A stretch of DNA of 34,273 nucleotides, from the NCBI GenBank assembly GCA_022826945.1, contig JAJDTY010000067.1, positions 1 through 34,273 on the forward strand, in the 5' to 3' direction. Below, piece by piece: positions 15,584 through 24,563 of this stretch (its first letter is position 1; each line of letters starts with the position of its first letter). The translations under genes and the position numbers were made by a program. The notes beneath the pieces were generated by a model, which saw nothing but the letters and a program-made list of their open reading frames with translations, did not search any database and had not been told where the DNA came from. The stretch is from Candidatus Binatia bacterium (GTDB lineage: Bacteria > Desulfobacterota > Binatia > Bin18).

Positions 15584-16978
15584 TCAGGCCGCTAGCAAGC
15601 CCTGACGCGTGACCCAGTCCAGGGTCTCATTCAGTCCCTTTGTATAGCGTACGAAGATCTCGTCCACCTCATCCGCAGAGACGATGAGCGGCGGACACAG
15701 CGCCAGCGTATCGCCGATGGCCCGGGAAATCAGGCCATTGTCTTTCATGCGGGCCAGGCCGTATTTCCCGACCGCGGCATCTGGATCAAAAGCCTGACCG
15801 GTCGCCTTGTCCATAACCAGCTCGCACGCACCGACCAAGCCCTTGCCGCGTACCTCGCCGACTAGCGGATGGTCGGCCAGCTGTTGCAGATGGGCCTGAA
15901 ACTGCTCGCCGAGCCGGGCCGCCCGCTCGAAAATACCGTCTCTTTCGTAGATTTCGAGCACCTTGAGCCCCAGCGCAGCCGAAACCGGATGACCGCTATA
16001 GGTAAAGCCATGACCAAATATCCCCCATTCTTTGCTGACCTCGGCAACCGCCTGATAGATGAACTCGGGGATCATGACCGCGCTCAACGGCAGATAGGCC
16101 GAAGTCAGCGACTTGGCCAGGGAGATGGTGGCCGGCTGAAGATCAAAGGTCTGGACGGCGAAAGGGTTGCCCGTCCGGCCAAAGCCGGTGATGACCTCGT
16201 CGTCGATGAACAGAACGTCGTATTTTTTCAGCACCTGCTGGATCTTTGGGAAATATGAATCCGGCGGCACCAGCACCCCCCCTGCGCCCATAATCGGTTC
16301 GGCAATAAACGCCGCGACCGTGTCCGGGTTTTCCGCCTGGATAAGCTGCTCCAGATTCTCGGCCAGCCGGGTGGTAAAGTCCTCTTCACTTTCGCCGGGC
16401 TCATGAAAGCGGTAGTAGTGCGGGCAGTCAGTGTGCAGAAAACTCTCGACCGGCAGATCAAACCCCTGGTGAAAGGGGGCTAGGCCGGTCGCGCTGGCCG
16501 CGGCGAACGTCACGCCGTGGTAGGCTTTGTTCCGGGCGATGATTTTTTTCTTCTCAGGTCGCCCGACGGCATTATTGTAATAGCGCATGAGCTTGATCTG
16601 CGTATCGTTTGCGTCGGAACCCGAGAGCCCGAAAAAGACTTTAGAAAATTCACCCGGCACCACCGCCTTGAGCTTTTCCGCGAGTTGCATGGCGGTGTCG
16701 TGGCTCTTGTCGGCGAAAAGATGGCCGTAGGACAACTTCTTGATCTGCTCGTAGGCCGCCTGGGCAAGCTCTTCGTTGCCATAGCCGAGCGACGTGCACC
16801 AGAGTCCGGCCAGCCCGTCAATATACTGCTTGCCGTCTTCGTCCCACACATAAATCCCTTCACCCCGTACGATCATCAGTGGCCCCTGTTCGTTCAGTGT
16901 GGCGATCTGGGCCATCGGGTGAAACACGCTGGCAAGGTCGCGCCTGCCGAGCGGCGTTAGCGTTCCTGACTCGTTCAT
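15584..16978 (-). CDS. Class III (omega-type) aminotransferase
   Basis: The start at 16978 (MNESGTLTPL) follows GGAGGG; the ATG at 16993 overlaps that site and is rejected. The 464-residue PLP enzyme shows GIYVWDEDGKQYIDGLAGLW (41-60), FFGLSGSDANDTQIKL (115-130), KAYHGVTFAAAS (151-162), the Asp D260 in FIDDEVITGFGRTG that contacts the PLP nitrogen, and the Schiff-base Lys K289 in SLAKSLTSAYLPL. It resembles omega-amino acid:pyruvate transaminases acting on beta-alanine, GABA, taurine-like or amine substrates. It lies 34 bases after hyuB on the same strand, so it probably transaminates an amino compound released by hydantoinase-type chemistry. Confidence 0.85.
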   Translation of the reverse strand: MNESGTLTPLGRRDLASVFHPMAQIATLNEQGPLMIVRGEGIYVWDEDGKQYIDGLAGLWCTSLGYGNEELAQAAYEQIKKLSYGHLFADKSHDTAMQLAEKLKAVVPGEFSKVFFGLSGSDANDTQIKLMRYYNNAVGRPEKKKIIARNKAYHGVTFAAASATGLAPFHQGFDLPVESFLHTDCPHYYRFHEPGESEEDFTTRLAENLEQLIQAENPDTVAAFIAEPIMGAGGVLVPPDSYFPKIQQVLKKYDVLFIDDEVITGFGRTGNPFAVQTFDLQPATISLAKSLTSAYLPLSAVMIPEFIYQAVAEVSKEWGIFGHGFTYSGHPVSAALGLKVLEIYERDGIFERAARLGEQFQAHLQQLADHPLVGEVRGKGLVGACELVMDKATGQAFDPDAAVGKYGLARMKDNGLISRAIGDTLALCPPLIVSADEVDEIFVRYTKGLNETLDWVTRQGLLAA

Positions 16979-17012
16979 GGTTCGTCCCTCCATTGGTCTA
17001 TATACTCATCAG

Positions 17013-18992
17013 TCATACATCTGACTCATCAGCCCAGTGCGGCACACTCCGCGTTTTCATCATCTGACGAAAGGCGCGGGTCGAGTTCGGCAATAACTCA
17101 CCCGTCCCCCAATCACAGATAACCCCATACTGGCGAATCACATCGTACAGGTCGAGCTGGCCCGTGCGGAAGCGCTCGGCAACCTGCCGAGGGTCCTCCT
17201 CCAGCCAGCGCTTGCGCTGCGCGGCGATCCGTCGGCGTTCTGCCCGGGTTGCGGTTTCATCGATTTCGTACTCCGCCAAGTCCTCGTCGATGATCTTGAG
17301 CACAACGCCGTAGTCTTTGCGCGCCCGCTCGACAGATACATAGTCATCCACGACGTCTTCGAGCACTCTTTGCGGGTCGCGTTTGAGCGGATCACCATAG
17401 CCACCGCCACCCGAGGTCCCTCGCCAGAAACGCGCTCCGGTATGTACGGGAACATTCGAGAACACCGCGCCCAGGAAGCGTGCCGCCTCACCCGGTGGTT
17501 CAAGCCAGAGCCCATGCGGACGCGCCGGGAGGCCGCCCTCAATACCCCACACGATCGACCGTTCACGGTCACAGAAATAGGAGAATACGCAGTTTTCTAC
17601 GTCGAGGATGGTACCGCCTTTGTCGAGCCCAACACCACCCCGCCATTCTCCAGGGCCTGCGCTGTCGGTGACGATCTCAAAACGGTCGGTCCGAACCGGA
17701 CACAGCCGTTCCTGGCCTTCAACCGGCTGGATCATCAAGCCCACACCAAAACACGAAGCTGTCACACCGAGCCCGTCCCGACCGTTCCGGCCACCCCAGC
17801 CGCCGGACAGCCAGTCATACAGCATGAAATAGGGACGGTCAGCGCCGCGGGCATCATAGCCACCGGTTTGCAAATACTCGATGTTAAAGGCACACGCCAT
17901 GGCCCGCTCTGGCATGATAGCGGAGAATAGCTCAAAGATCGCGTTCATGATTTTCTCGAAACCCATGACAAAGCCGGATACCGCCACCGGCCAGCGTGCA
18001 CTGACGATGGTATCGTCGGGCACAATGACCTTGACGGTCCGATACAACCCGGCGTTCAGCGGGACGTCTGGAAAAAACGTTTTCATACCGGACACAATAC
18101 CGGCAAAGGTCCCTCCGAAGGCACAGTTGTAGATGGAGCCTATCGTTGGGTGAGAACCGCTGAGGTCGAATTCCGCCCCGTCACCCCTGATCGTCAGTTT
18201 GACCCGGATGGGGATCATCCCTTCTTGCCCGGCCGGGTCCTGATCGACAAAATCGACTGTCTCCCACGATCCGTCAGGCAGTTCGCTCAGGCGGAGACGT
18301 ATCGCGCGTTCGACATAATCCTGAACTTCGGCAAATGCGGTGATAAGAGTCTCAACACCATATTTGTCGCACAAGCGAAGAATTTCGCGCTCAGCAATAC
18401 GCGTTGCCTGGGTCTGGGCATCCATATCGCCGATGATGGCATCGGGGTCACGGGTGTTCTTGGCTACCAGGCGCGCCACATCGCGACAGTACTCGCCCTG
18501 CCGCCAGATCTTGACCGGTGGCACGCGGATACCCTCTTTGAACATCTCGCGTGCGCTGACATCAAACGACCCCGGTACGCTGCCGCCCATATCGGCCCAG
18601 TGACCGTTTGCCTGGCTCCAGGCGATGAGCCGGCCGTCAACAAAAATCGGTAACAGCACCCGGGTATCATTGAAGTGCGTCCCGCCTACATACGGATCAT
18701 TGACCAGAAAGACATCCCCCGGATGGATATCGTCGCCAAACTCGTCGATGACCGCCTTGCAGGTGTAGTGCAGAGTCCCGACGTGGGCCGCCAAGTCCTG
18801 GTTTCCCTGGGCCACGGTATTCCCCTCGGCATCGCACAGCGCGTTGGAGAAATCGCGATTGTAGACCACGAAGGAGTAACAGGTCCGACGCACCTGTTCT
18901 GCCATCTGATCCACGATATTCACGAAAGCGTTGCGTAAGACCTCGAAGGTCACCGGGTCGAGGGTCGTGCTGAGTGTGGGTAATGTGGTCAT
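17013..18992 (-). CDS. hyuB: Hydantoinase B/oxoprolinase family protein (HyuB-type subunit)
   Basis: The 659-residue protein starts at ATG 18992. It carries the HyuB landmarks LDPVTFEVLRNAFVNIVDQM near the N-terminus, DPYVGGTHFNDTRVLLPIF near residues 98-116, and the glycine-rich FWRGTSGGGGYGDPLKRDP segment near 520-540. The family forms the second subunit of ATP-dependent N-methylhydantoinases, 5-oxoprolinases and acetone/acetophenone carboxylases. These couple ATP hydrolysis in the A subunit to ring opening or carboxylation. The gene follows hyuA by 16 bases. Length is slightly over the usual 550-600; the extra C-terminal region (about 550-659) is charged and resembles the C-terminal tail of acetophenone-carboxylase-like members. 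The substrate cannot be read from sequence. Confidence 0.85.
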   Translation of the reverse strand: MTTLPTLSTTLDPVTFEVLRNAFVNIVDQMAEQVRRTCYSFVVYNRDFSNALCDAEGNTVAQGNQDLAAHVGTLHYTCKAVIDEFGDDIHPGDVFLVNDPYVGGTHFNDTRVLLPIFVDGRLIAWSQANGHWADMGGSVPGSFDVSAREMFKEGIRVPPVKIWRQGEYCRDVARLVAKNTRDPDAIIGDMDAQTQATRIAEREILRLCDKYGVETLITAFAEVQDYVERAIRLRLSELPDGSWETVDFVDQDPAGQEGMIPIRVKLTIRGDGAEFDLSGSHPTIGSIYNCAFGGTFAGIVSGMKTFFPDVPLNAGLYRTVKVIVPDDTIVSARWPVAVSGFVMGFEKIMNAIFELFSAIMPERAMACAFNIEYLQTGGYDARGADRPYFMLYDWLSGGWGGRNGRDGLGVTASCFGVGLMIQPVEGQERLCPVRTDRFEIVTDSAGPGEWRGGVGLDKGGTILDVENCVFSYFCDRERSIVWGIEGGLPARPHGLWLEPPGEAARFLGAVFSNVPVHTGARFWRGTSGGGGYGDPLKRDPQRVLEDVVDDYVSVERARKDYGVVLKIIDEDLAEYEIDETATRAERRRIAAQRKRWLEEDPRQVAERFRTGQLDLYDVIRQYGVICDWGTGELLPNSTRAFRQMMKTRSVPHWADESDV

Positions 18993-19008
18993 GATGGCAT
19001 CCTTATTC

Positions 19009-21027
19009 TCAGACCGTAATGATGAGATTCAACCACGGATCAACCGTAACCGAAGCTCCCGGCGGCACGAGAGTGGTCGAGTCGAGCTGCTGGACCACGG
19101 CCGGACCGGGCAGTTCCGCACCACTCGACAAGTCGTCCCGCCAGTAAATCGGGGTCTCCAGTGAATTTTCATCAAACCCAACCTTGCGCCAGGCTCGCGG
19201 CTCGGGTCTGGCCGGACCAGCGACGTGCCTGGCCAGTTCGGCTTTGGGCGTCAGCCCGACCGCCGTCAGGTTGAGGCGAAAGATCTCGATGCCGGCACCG
19301 GCACGCCGGTAGTTATATTCCCGCTCGTGCGCCGTGCCGAAAGCGTCAACGGCCGCCTGCACACTGGTAAAGGGCGTCCCGACAGGTACGGCAAGCGACC
19401 GCCACTGGCCGCTATAGCGCATGTCGATCGTCCGCTTGAGGATGATGTCCTTGTCTGCAACGCCCTCTTTGGTCAGCCGTGCGTGCGCCTCCGCTTCGAG
19501 CAGTCGAAACTCCGCTTCTATTGCCTGGGGGTCGGCCTTTGCCGTATCGACCAGATAGGTCGTCAAGAGATCGTGTTGGATGTCAACCAACAAACAGCCC
19601 ATAGCAGAAGTCACCCCGGGGTGGGGTGGGACGATGACTGTCGGGATGGACAGCTCTGTGGCCAACGCGACCCCGTGCAGCGGTCCGGCCCCGCCGAAGG
19701 CAATAAGCGCGAAGTCGCGGGGGTCGTAGCCGCGCATAATAGACACCAGACGAATGGCGTCCGCCGTATTGGCGTTAGCAACATTGAGGATTGCCCTGGC
19801 AGCGGTCTTCACATCCATGCCGAGGGGGCGCGCAATTTTTTGCTCAATCGCCGCAGTCGCGCGAGTCAGGTCGAGGTCGAGGTTGCCGCCGACCAAGGCT
19901 CCACCCAAACGCCCCAGGACCAGATTGGCGTCGGTATTGGTGGGGTTCTCGCCGCCGCGCCCATAGCAGGCGGGACCCGGGATGGAGCCGGCCGACTGTG
20001 GGCCGTTACGGAGCGAGCCCGCCTCATCGATCCAGGCAATCGAGCCGCCTCCGGCTCCAATGGTCTTGATATCGATACTCGGGAAACAGATCGGATGTCC
20101 GTGCTCAATATGCCAGTCACGGGTCGTCAACATCTGCGAGTCCCACACCAGCGACACGTCCGTACTGGTGCCACCCATATCGAATCCTATCGAGTTGGGA
20201 AACCCGCACAGGTTGCCGATGTAGCGATTTGCGATGGCGCCGGCGGCAATACCGGAACTTGCCAGGCGCGCGGCCTGCGAGCCGACGCCCTGGGGCGTCA
20301 TCACTCCACCGCCGCTATGGAGGAGCAGCACATCACTGGTATAGCCACCCTGTTTCAGCCGCTCTTGCAGACGCAGGGTATACGCCCCGATCACCGGGTG
20401 CAGCACGGCGTTGACGACCGCGGTGGAAAACCGGTCGTGCTCAAAAATCTCGGGCAGGACCTCGGCCGACGTCGAGATGGCCACCCCAGGCAGTTCTTCT
20501 TCAAGAATAGTCTTCAGCGCCTGCTCGTTCGCCATGTTCGCGAACGAGTTCATAAAGCAGATGGCCACGGCCTCGTATTTGCGTTTGCGCAGTTTCGCCG
20601 CAAGCGCGCGCGCCTCGGCAACATCAATTGGCTTCTCTACCTTGCCCGAGGAATCGGTGCGCTCCGCAATAGGCAGACGATCCCGCCGGCGAATATACGG
20701 CGGGGGATTATCACGATAGGCGTCCCATAAGTCTTCTTTCGTGGACCGGCCAATTTCGATCACGTCGCGAAAGCCTTCGGTGACGACCATGGCGGTGTGG
20801 GGTAGGCTGCGCTCGATCAGCGCGTTGGTTGCAACCGTGGTGCCGTGCGCGAACAGGGTCACATCGGAGAGCGCAATACCGGCCTTGTCGAGCCCGTCCA
20901 GCGCTGCCTCAATAGGGTCCCTGGAGGAAGGAACTTTTGCAATGTGCAGCGCATTCGTGGTTTCGTCGAGAACACAGACATCGGTAAAAGTGCCGCCAAT
21001 ATCAACGGCAACACGGACGTTGGTCAT
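19009..21027 (-). CDS. hyuA: Hydantoinase A/oxoprolinase family protein (HyuA-type subunit)
   Basis: The 672-residue protein opens MTNVRVAVDIGGTFTDVCVLDE, the family's phosphate-binding loop. It continues with FAHGTTVATNALIER, SIGFDMGGTSTDVSLVW (second ATP-fold motif), KTIGAGGGSIAWIDEAGSL, GPACYGRGGENPTNTDANLVLGR and FGGAGPLHGVALATEL. These are all diagnostic of the actin-like ATPase subunit of hydantoinases, oxoprolinases and acetone carboxylase beta. It is followed by hyuB (16 bases) and an aminotransferase. A promoter with an overlapping palindrome lies upstream at 21102-21151. The ATG at 21027 has GGGATAAGG before it. ATP-dependent opening of a cyclic amide or carboxylation of a ketone are both possible; no third (gamma) carboxylase subunit is nearby. 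Confidence 0.87.
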   Translation of the reverse strand: MTNVRVAVDIGGTFTDVCVLDETTNALHIAKVPSSRDPIEAALDGLDKAGIALSDVTLFAHGTTVATNALIERSLPHTAMVVTEGFRDVIEIGRSTKEDLWDAYRDNPPPYIRRRDRLPIAERTDSSGKVEKPIDVAEARALAAKLRKRKYEAVAICFMNSFANMANEQALKTILEEELPGVAISTSAEVLPEIFEHDRFSTAVVNAVLHPVIGAYTLRLQERLKQGGYTSDVLLLHSGGGVMTPQGVGSQAARLASSGIAAGAIANRYIGNLCGFPNSIGFDMGGTSTDVSLVWDSQMLTTRDWHIEHGHPICFPSIDIKTIGAGGGSIAWIDEAGSLRNGPQSAGSIPGPACYGRGGENPTNTDANLVLGRLGGALVGGNLDLDLTRATAAIEQKIARPLGMDVKTAARAILNVANANTADAIRLVSIMRGYDPRDFALIAFGGAGPLHGVALATELSIPTVIVPPHPGVTSAMGCLLVDIQHDLLTTYLVDTAKADPQAIEAEFRLLEAEAHARLTKEGVADKDIILKRTIDMRYSGQWRSLAVPVGTPFTSVQAAVDAFGTAHEREYNYRRAGAGIEIFRLNLTAVGLTPKAELARHVAGPARPEPRAWRKVGFDENSLETPIYWRDDLSSGAELPGPAVVQQLDSTTLVPPGASVTVDPWLNLIITV

Positions 21028-21101
21028 ACCTTATCCCTCACGACAGGCAGGGAGAGCAGGAATCTCGGCCATCCCAGGGCCTCACCGTCTAGCACTCTAT
21101 C

Positions 21102-21151
21102 AGATATATACTATCTAGTGGCGGTATACTCACTCGCAATTTCTGCGTCAA
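21102..21151 (-). promoter_or_regulatory. hyuA promoter with operator-like palindrome at +1
   Basis: On the minus strand, TTGACG (plus 21146-21151) and TATACC (plus 21123-21128) are spaced by 17 bases. Transcription would start near 21116, where the palindrome AGATA-N5-TATCT (21102-21116) begins. A repressor bound there would block the hyuA-hyuB-aminotransferase unit. The site lies in the 195-base gap after the TonB receptor gene. Confidence 0.45.
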
Positions 21152-21222
21152 CAACTAACCGCGGCCTATCCTCACGCCAACGAGCTGGAAGAACGACCAG
21201 GGATTCGCGACTTGGAGTAAAC

Positions 21223-23361
21223 CTAAGGGAAATCGCTTGAGAATCTCGCCTCCAGGGCAATAATCGCGTTCAGGCCGGGCGCGTTAATCCCGGACCCATG
21301 TTCACGGTAGGATTTGTCAAAAAGATTTTCAACCGCTAGCAGCGCAGAAATATACTCATTGACCTCCCAGGTAAGACGTAGATTGGTTGTCAGCCAACCC
21401 GGTGTCCCGTTAGGGTTGATCCGTGAGTCACTCTCATCACGCGCACTCAGCCGGTTTTGCTCAGCGCTAAAACGCAAGAAGGCCTCAAGCTCAAGATTGT
21501 GCGTCAGGGCGTAGAGTGTACCCACCCGCCCATTGGCCGGAGGAATACGGCTGGCCGGTGTAGTCTCACCGTTGGGAAATCGCTCTTCCGCCCAGGTGTA
21601 GGTGAACGAGGCGAAGAGTTCCCATCCGTCATGCGCGGAGAAGTACCCGCTTGCCTCTACCCCAAAGAGGGTGACGGAATTGAGGTTCCGGCTCTGGACG
21701 ATGAGTCTGTTCTCGGACGTGACTGCTCCCGTGGGTACGGCTTCGATCTTGTCCTCAAAATCCGAGTAAAACCCAAAGACTTCGCCCCGAAGACGGGAGG
21801 ACGACCATTTGAGTCCAGTATCAACACTCAGCACCTTTTCCGGTTTGAGGTGAGGATTCGGAATGTTGAAACGATTGCCCGGTCGCGGGCCGAGGGTAGA
21901 CAGATCAAAGACGTTCGGGACTCGGAAGCCGCGGCCGATATTGGCCACAAGATTCACGCTTGGGGTCAGACGATACGTCAGGCCCGCCTGCCCGGTCAGA
22001 TCGTCAATACCGAGACTGACTCCGATCTCCCGATCCGCCTGTGGGAGATCAATATCAAAATAACTCACCCGGCCGCCGAGCACGGCGGTCATTTTTGGGT
22101 GGAGCCGGATGGTACTCTGCACATACCCGGCAAAGTTATTGAGGGTCGCTCCGTTCGCAAACCGACTTTGGAGGACTAGCCGTTCGCCGGTTTCCCGATT
22201 CCGTCCTCTGCGCCGACTGGTAATGGAATCCAAATACACCTCGGCCCCATAGGTCAGAAACACCCGATCCCGCCAATGTGACGTCAGTTGCGCCGTCACA
22301 CCGGCCATATGACTCCGGTTGCGTTCTCGCTGCTCAAGAGGGCTCCCGAAAGCTTGCGTGCGGCGATCATCGCTGATTTCCTGAAAGGCCGTGTGGAACT
22401 CCAGGCGGTCAATCAACGGCAGGGGCCGCCGCACCCGGTAGCGCCCGTGGAGAAACACACGAGCGTTGGGCTCAAAAAAAAAGCGGGCCGAGCTGGGCTG
22501 GGTTTGTCCAAAGCCGGCCACCAACTCATCATAGCGCGGCGTCTTCGGTTGGCGCAGATATTGGACATTCAGCAAAACGTCATGCGCGCCATATTCGGTA
22601 AAGAGCGTTCCGTTTGCCGCGTATGCCTCAAAATCGGACGGGCGCTGAACATGAGCGTCACCGCCATCCTGTCGATCATCCCGGTTCTGGTAGGTCAGAC
22701 CGGTGCTGAACCCTACGCCCTGCTTTCCTCCGGTCAAGGAGAGGCGGGTAATCCCTGCCAGATCCGTGCTGGCAAAACGGCCCAACGCTCGACCGTCGAA
22801 CTGCCAGTCTTGGGTATGATACTCCGGAACCGGGGTGATGATGTGCACAACGCCACCCAGGGCATCGCTGCCATACAGCGTTGAACCCGCACCCCGCACG
22901 ACCTCAAGACGGTCAACGTTATACGCATCGACCAGGGCGAAGTATTGGTTAGGTGCGGGACGGAAGAACGCGGTGTTCAGCCGCATGCCGTCCACCAGCA
23001 TTAAGACAGAGCTGCCGGTCAGGCCACGAATGATCGGCGTGCCTTGGCCAGGAGTTGTCTCCTGGACGAACACGCCGGTCGCGCCTCGGAGCAAATCCGG
23101 CAGTACGCCGGGAGTCTGCCGGGCAATCTCGTGCTGCTGTATAGTGGTGACGGCTCGCGGCACCTCGAAGCTGGCTTGTTCTTCACGCGTCGCGGTAATC
23201 GTCAACTCGGGCAGGGTGACAACGCTGGCCTGATCTTGCGGGGCGGAGCGATCCTGGGCTGCGCTCTGCTGGGGAAGGCCGAGTTGGAAGAGACACAGGA
23301 TGAGGAGGGAGCTGCAAGCGCAGACAATGCCCCGTCCTCCCAAGCCAACGCCATTGTTCAT
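21223..23361 (-). CDS. TonB-dependent outer-membrane receptor
   Basis: The 712-residue protein has a signal peptide (hydrophobic IVCACSSLLILCLFQLG, cleavage probably after SAAQ) and a TonB-box-like LPELTITATREE near residues 49-60. The plug domain follows (VPRAVTTIQQHEI, TTPGQGTPIIRGLTGSSVLMLVDG-type segments, NVDRLEVVRGAGSTLYGSDALGGVVHI). The 22-strand barrel ends SRINPNGTPGWLTTNLRLTW, VENLFDKSYREHGSGINAPG and ALEARF. It imports large or scarce molecules (siderophores, cobalamin, or here perhaps a hydrophobic carbon source) at the cost of proton-motive force through TonB. It is the last gene of the group starting at 30562, 14 bases after the secreted propeller gene. No clear Shine-Dalgarno site precedes the chosen ATG, so the start is less sure. 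Confidence 0.88.
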   Translation of the reverse strand: MNNGVGLGGRGIVCACSSLLILCLFQLGLPQQSAAQDRSAPQDQASVVTLPELTITATREEQASFEVPRAVTTIQQHEIARQTPGVLPDLLRGATGVFVQETTPGQGTPIIRGLTGSSVLMLVDGMRLNTAFFRPAPNQYFALVDAYNVDRLEVVRGAGSTLYGSDALGGVVHIITPVPEYHTQDWQFDGRALGRFASTDLAGITRLSLTGGKQGVGFSTGLTYQNRDDRQDGGDAHVQRPSDFEAYAANGTLFTEYGAHDVLLNVQYLRQPKTPRYDELVAGFGQTQPSSARFFFEPNARVFLHGRYRVRRPLPLIDRLEFHTAFQEISDDRRTQAFGSPLEQRERNRSHMAGVTAQLTSHWRDRVFLTYGAEVYLDSITSRRRGRNRETGERLVLQSRFANGATLNNFAGYVQSTIRLHPKMTAVLGGRVSYFDIDLPQADREIGVSLGIDDLTGQAGLTYRLTPSVNLVANIGRGFRVPNVFDLSTLGPRPGNRFNIPNPHLKPEKVLSVDTGLKWSSSRLRGEVFGFYSDFEDKIEAVPTGAVTSENRLIVQSRNLNSVTLFGVEASGYFSAHDGWELFASFTYTWAEERFPNGETTPASRIPPANGRVGTLYALTHNLELEAFLRFSAEQNRLSARDESDSRINPNGTPGWLTTNLRLTWEVNEYISALLAVENLFDKSYREHGSGINAPGLNAIIALEARFSSDFP

Positions 23362-23375
23362 GCAGAGGAGGCTGT

Positions 23376-24518
23376 TTACTTGCCTGTTGGCGTCAGTTTG
23401 ACAATAAATCCGTCGGGCAGCTCACGCTTTCCCGCGATAAAGTCGCCGTTGATATCCGTCACCCACAGCGCGCCATCGACCACCAACATGCCAACCGGAT
23501 TCATAAAGCCGCTGGCGACGAGGTGCAACTTGCCGTCCTCGCCAGCGCGGAGTACCCTGCCATCCGTTTTGAGCGCTTGCGTCATCGGTACAGGCGCTTG
23601 GATGTTGGCCACATCGGTGATAAAGAGCTGACCACCATATGTACCGAGACCTCCCGGCGCACGCATAATCCCCATAGGCTGAAAGAGCCCCTCCACAACG
23701 GGCTTCTCATCAACCGCGCCATCCGACGATACTCGCACGACCATGCCACTCCCTTCAGAGGGCGGCTCCAGGATACCGCCCGTCTTGAGAGTGACGAGCA
23801 TGGACTGTCCATCTGCGGAAAAGGCTAAACCCATCGGCGCACCGTTGATCGTCCCATCGAAGGTCACGAATGGAGAACAGATGTTATCGGCCGATACCTG
23901 ATAGATGGAATTATTGAATGCGGTAATAGCAAAAAAACGGTCGGCGAACGCGCTGCCGTCCGGACCGAATCGCGCATCCACGCCAAAACCGCTCACTCCG
24001 GCATTGGTGTTACCCGTTTCCGTGAGTGTACACACTACGCTGGCTTCGTCTTGTGAGTTTGGATCAACCCGCTGGATAACATGGTTGGCGGTTGCGCCCG
24101 GGGCCGCTACTCTTGCCTGCGCAATGGAGTAAATATGCCCGGCGAACTCACCAAAGCTGGCTGGCGCAACGTCATAGCCAGTGACCGGTAGGAGGCGACC
24201 CAAACCAACCAGGTCGGATATGTGACCGTCCGGACTGATCGAAACAATCTTGCTCCCTTTTTCACCTTCCTCGCCACCATCGTCATTAAGCCAGATGGCA
24301 TCGCCCTGAGCGTGGAGCCAGAGCGGGTCATAGAATTCACCTGGAGGAATCACCATCTCGACACCGAAGCCCTCAGCCGCCTCAATCGTCGGAGCCGCCA
24401 TTAAGCGCTCCATCAAGTCCTTGACTTCTTCATCTGCAAACGCCGTTGTTCCGAAGACACCCAGACTCAAAATCGCTGTCAGGATAGTGTGCTGCATCCC
24501 AGTCAATGCTTTTTTCAT
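23376..24518 (-). CDS. Secreted beta-propeller-like protein of unknown function
   Basis: The start at 24518 (MKKALTGMQHTILTAILSLG) follows GGAGG at six bases and gives 380 residues. A signal peptide ends near TTAFA. The mature part looks like an SMP-30/NHL-type six-bladed propeller. It has repeated strand-turn units such as PLWLHAQGDAIWLNDDGG, KIVSISPDGHISDLVGLGRL, MGLAFSADGQSMLVTLKTGG, MGIMRAPGGLGTYGGQLFI and VGMLVVDGALWVTDINGD, often with Gly-Asp turns. No catalytic motif is certain. It lies between the P450 (45 bases upstream) and the TonB receptor (14 bases downstream), so a periplasmic binding or hydrolytic role on the imported substrate (lactonase-like) is plausible. That role is inference from position and fold. 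Confidence 0.65.
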   Translation of the reverse strand: MKKALTGMQHTILTAILSLGVFGTTAFADEEVKDLMERLMAAPTIEAAEGFGVEMVIPPGEFYDPLWLHAQGDAIWLNDDGGEEGEKGSKIVSISPDGHISDLVGLGRLLPVTGYDVAPASFGEFAGHIYSIAQARVAAPGATANHVIQRVDPNSQDEASVVCTLTETGNTNAGVSGFGVDARFGPDGSAFADRFFAITAFNNSIYQVSADNICSPFVTFDGTINGAPMGLAFSADGQSMLVTLKTGGILEPPSEGSGMVVRVSSDGAVDEKPVVEGLFQPMGIMRAPGGLGTYGGQLFITDVANIQAPVPMTQALKTDGRVLRAGEDGKLHLVASGFMNPVGMLVVDGALWVTDINGDFIAGKRELPDGFIVKLTPTGK

Positions 24519-24563
24519 TCTTCCCTCCTTGCGCATTACGGGTCCGAGTTGGATAGGGCCGAC

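Noticed and set aside
17000..17035. Repeated CATACATCT/CTCATCAGC motif shared with 25758-25780
   Set aside because: Short, partly coding (end of hyuB) and explained by chance similarity; no dyad or conserved spacing.
19225..20730. 501-codon open frame on the plus strand opposite hyuA
   Set aside because: The minus-strand frame is unmistakable HyuA with all family motifs; the plus frame shows no recognisable domain, is Arg/Gly-rich and has no ribosome site.
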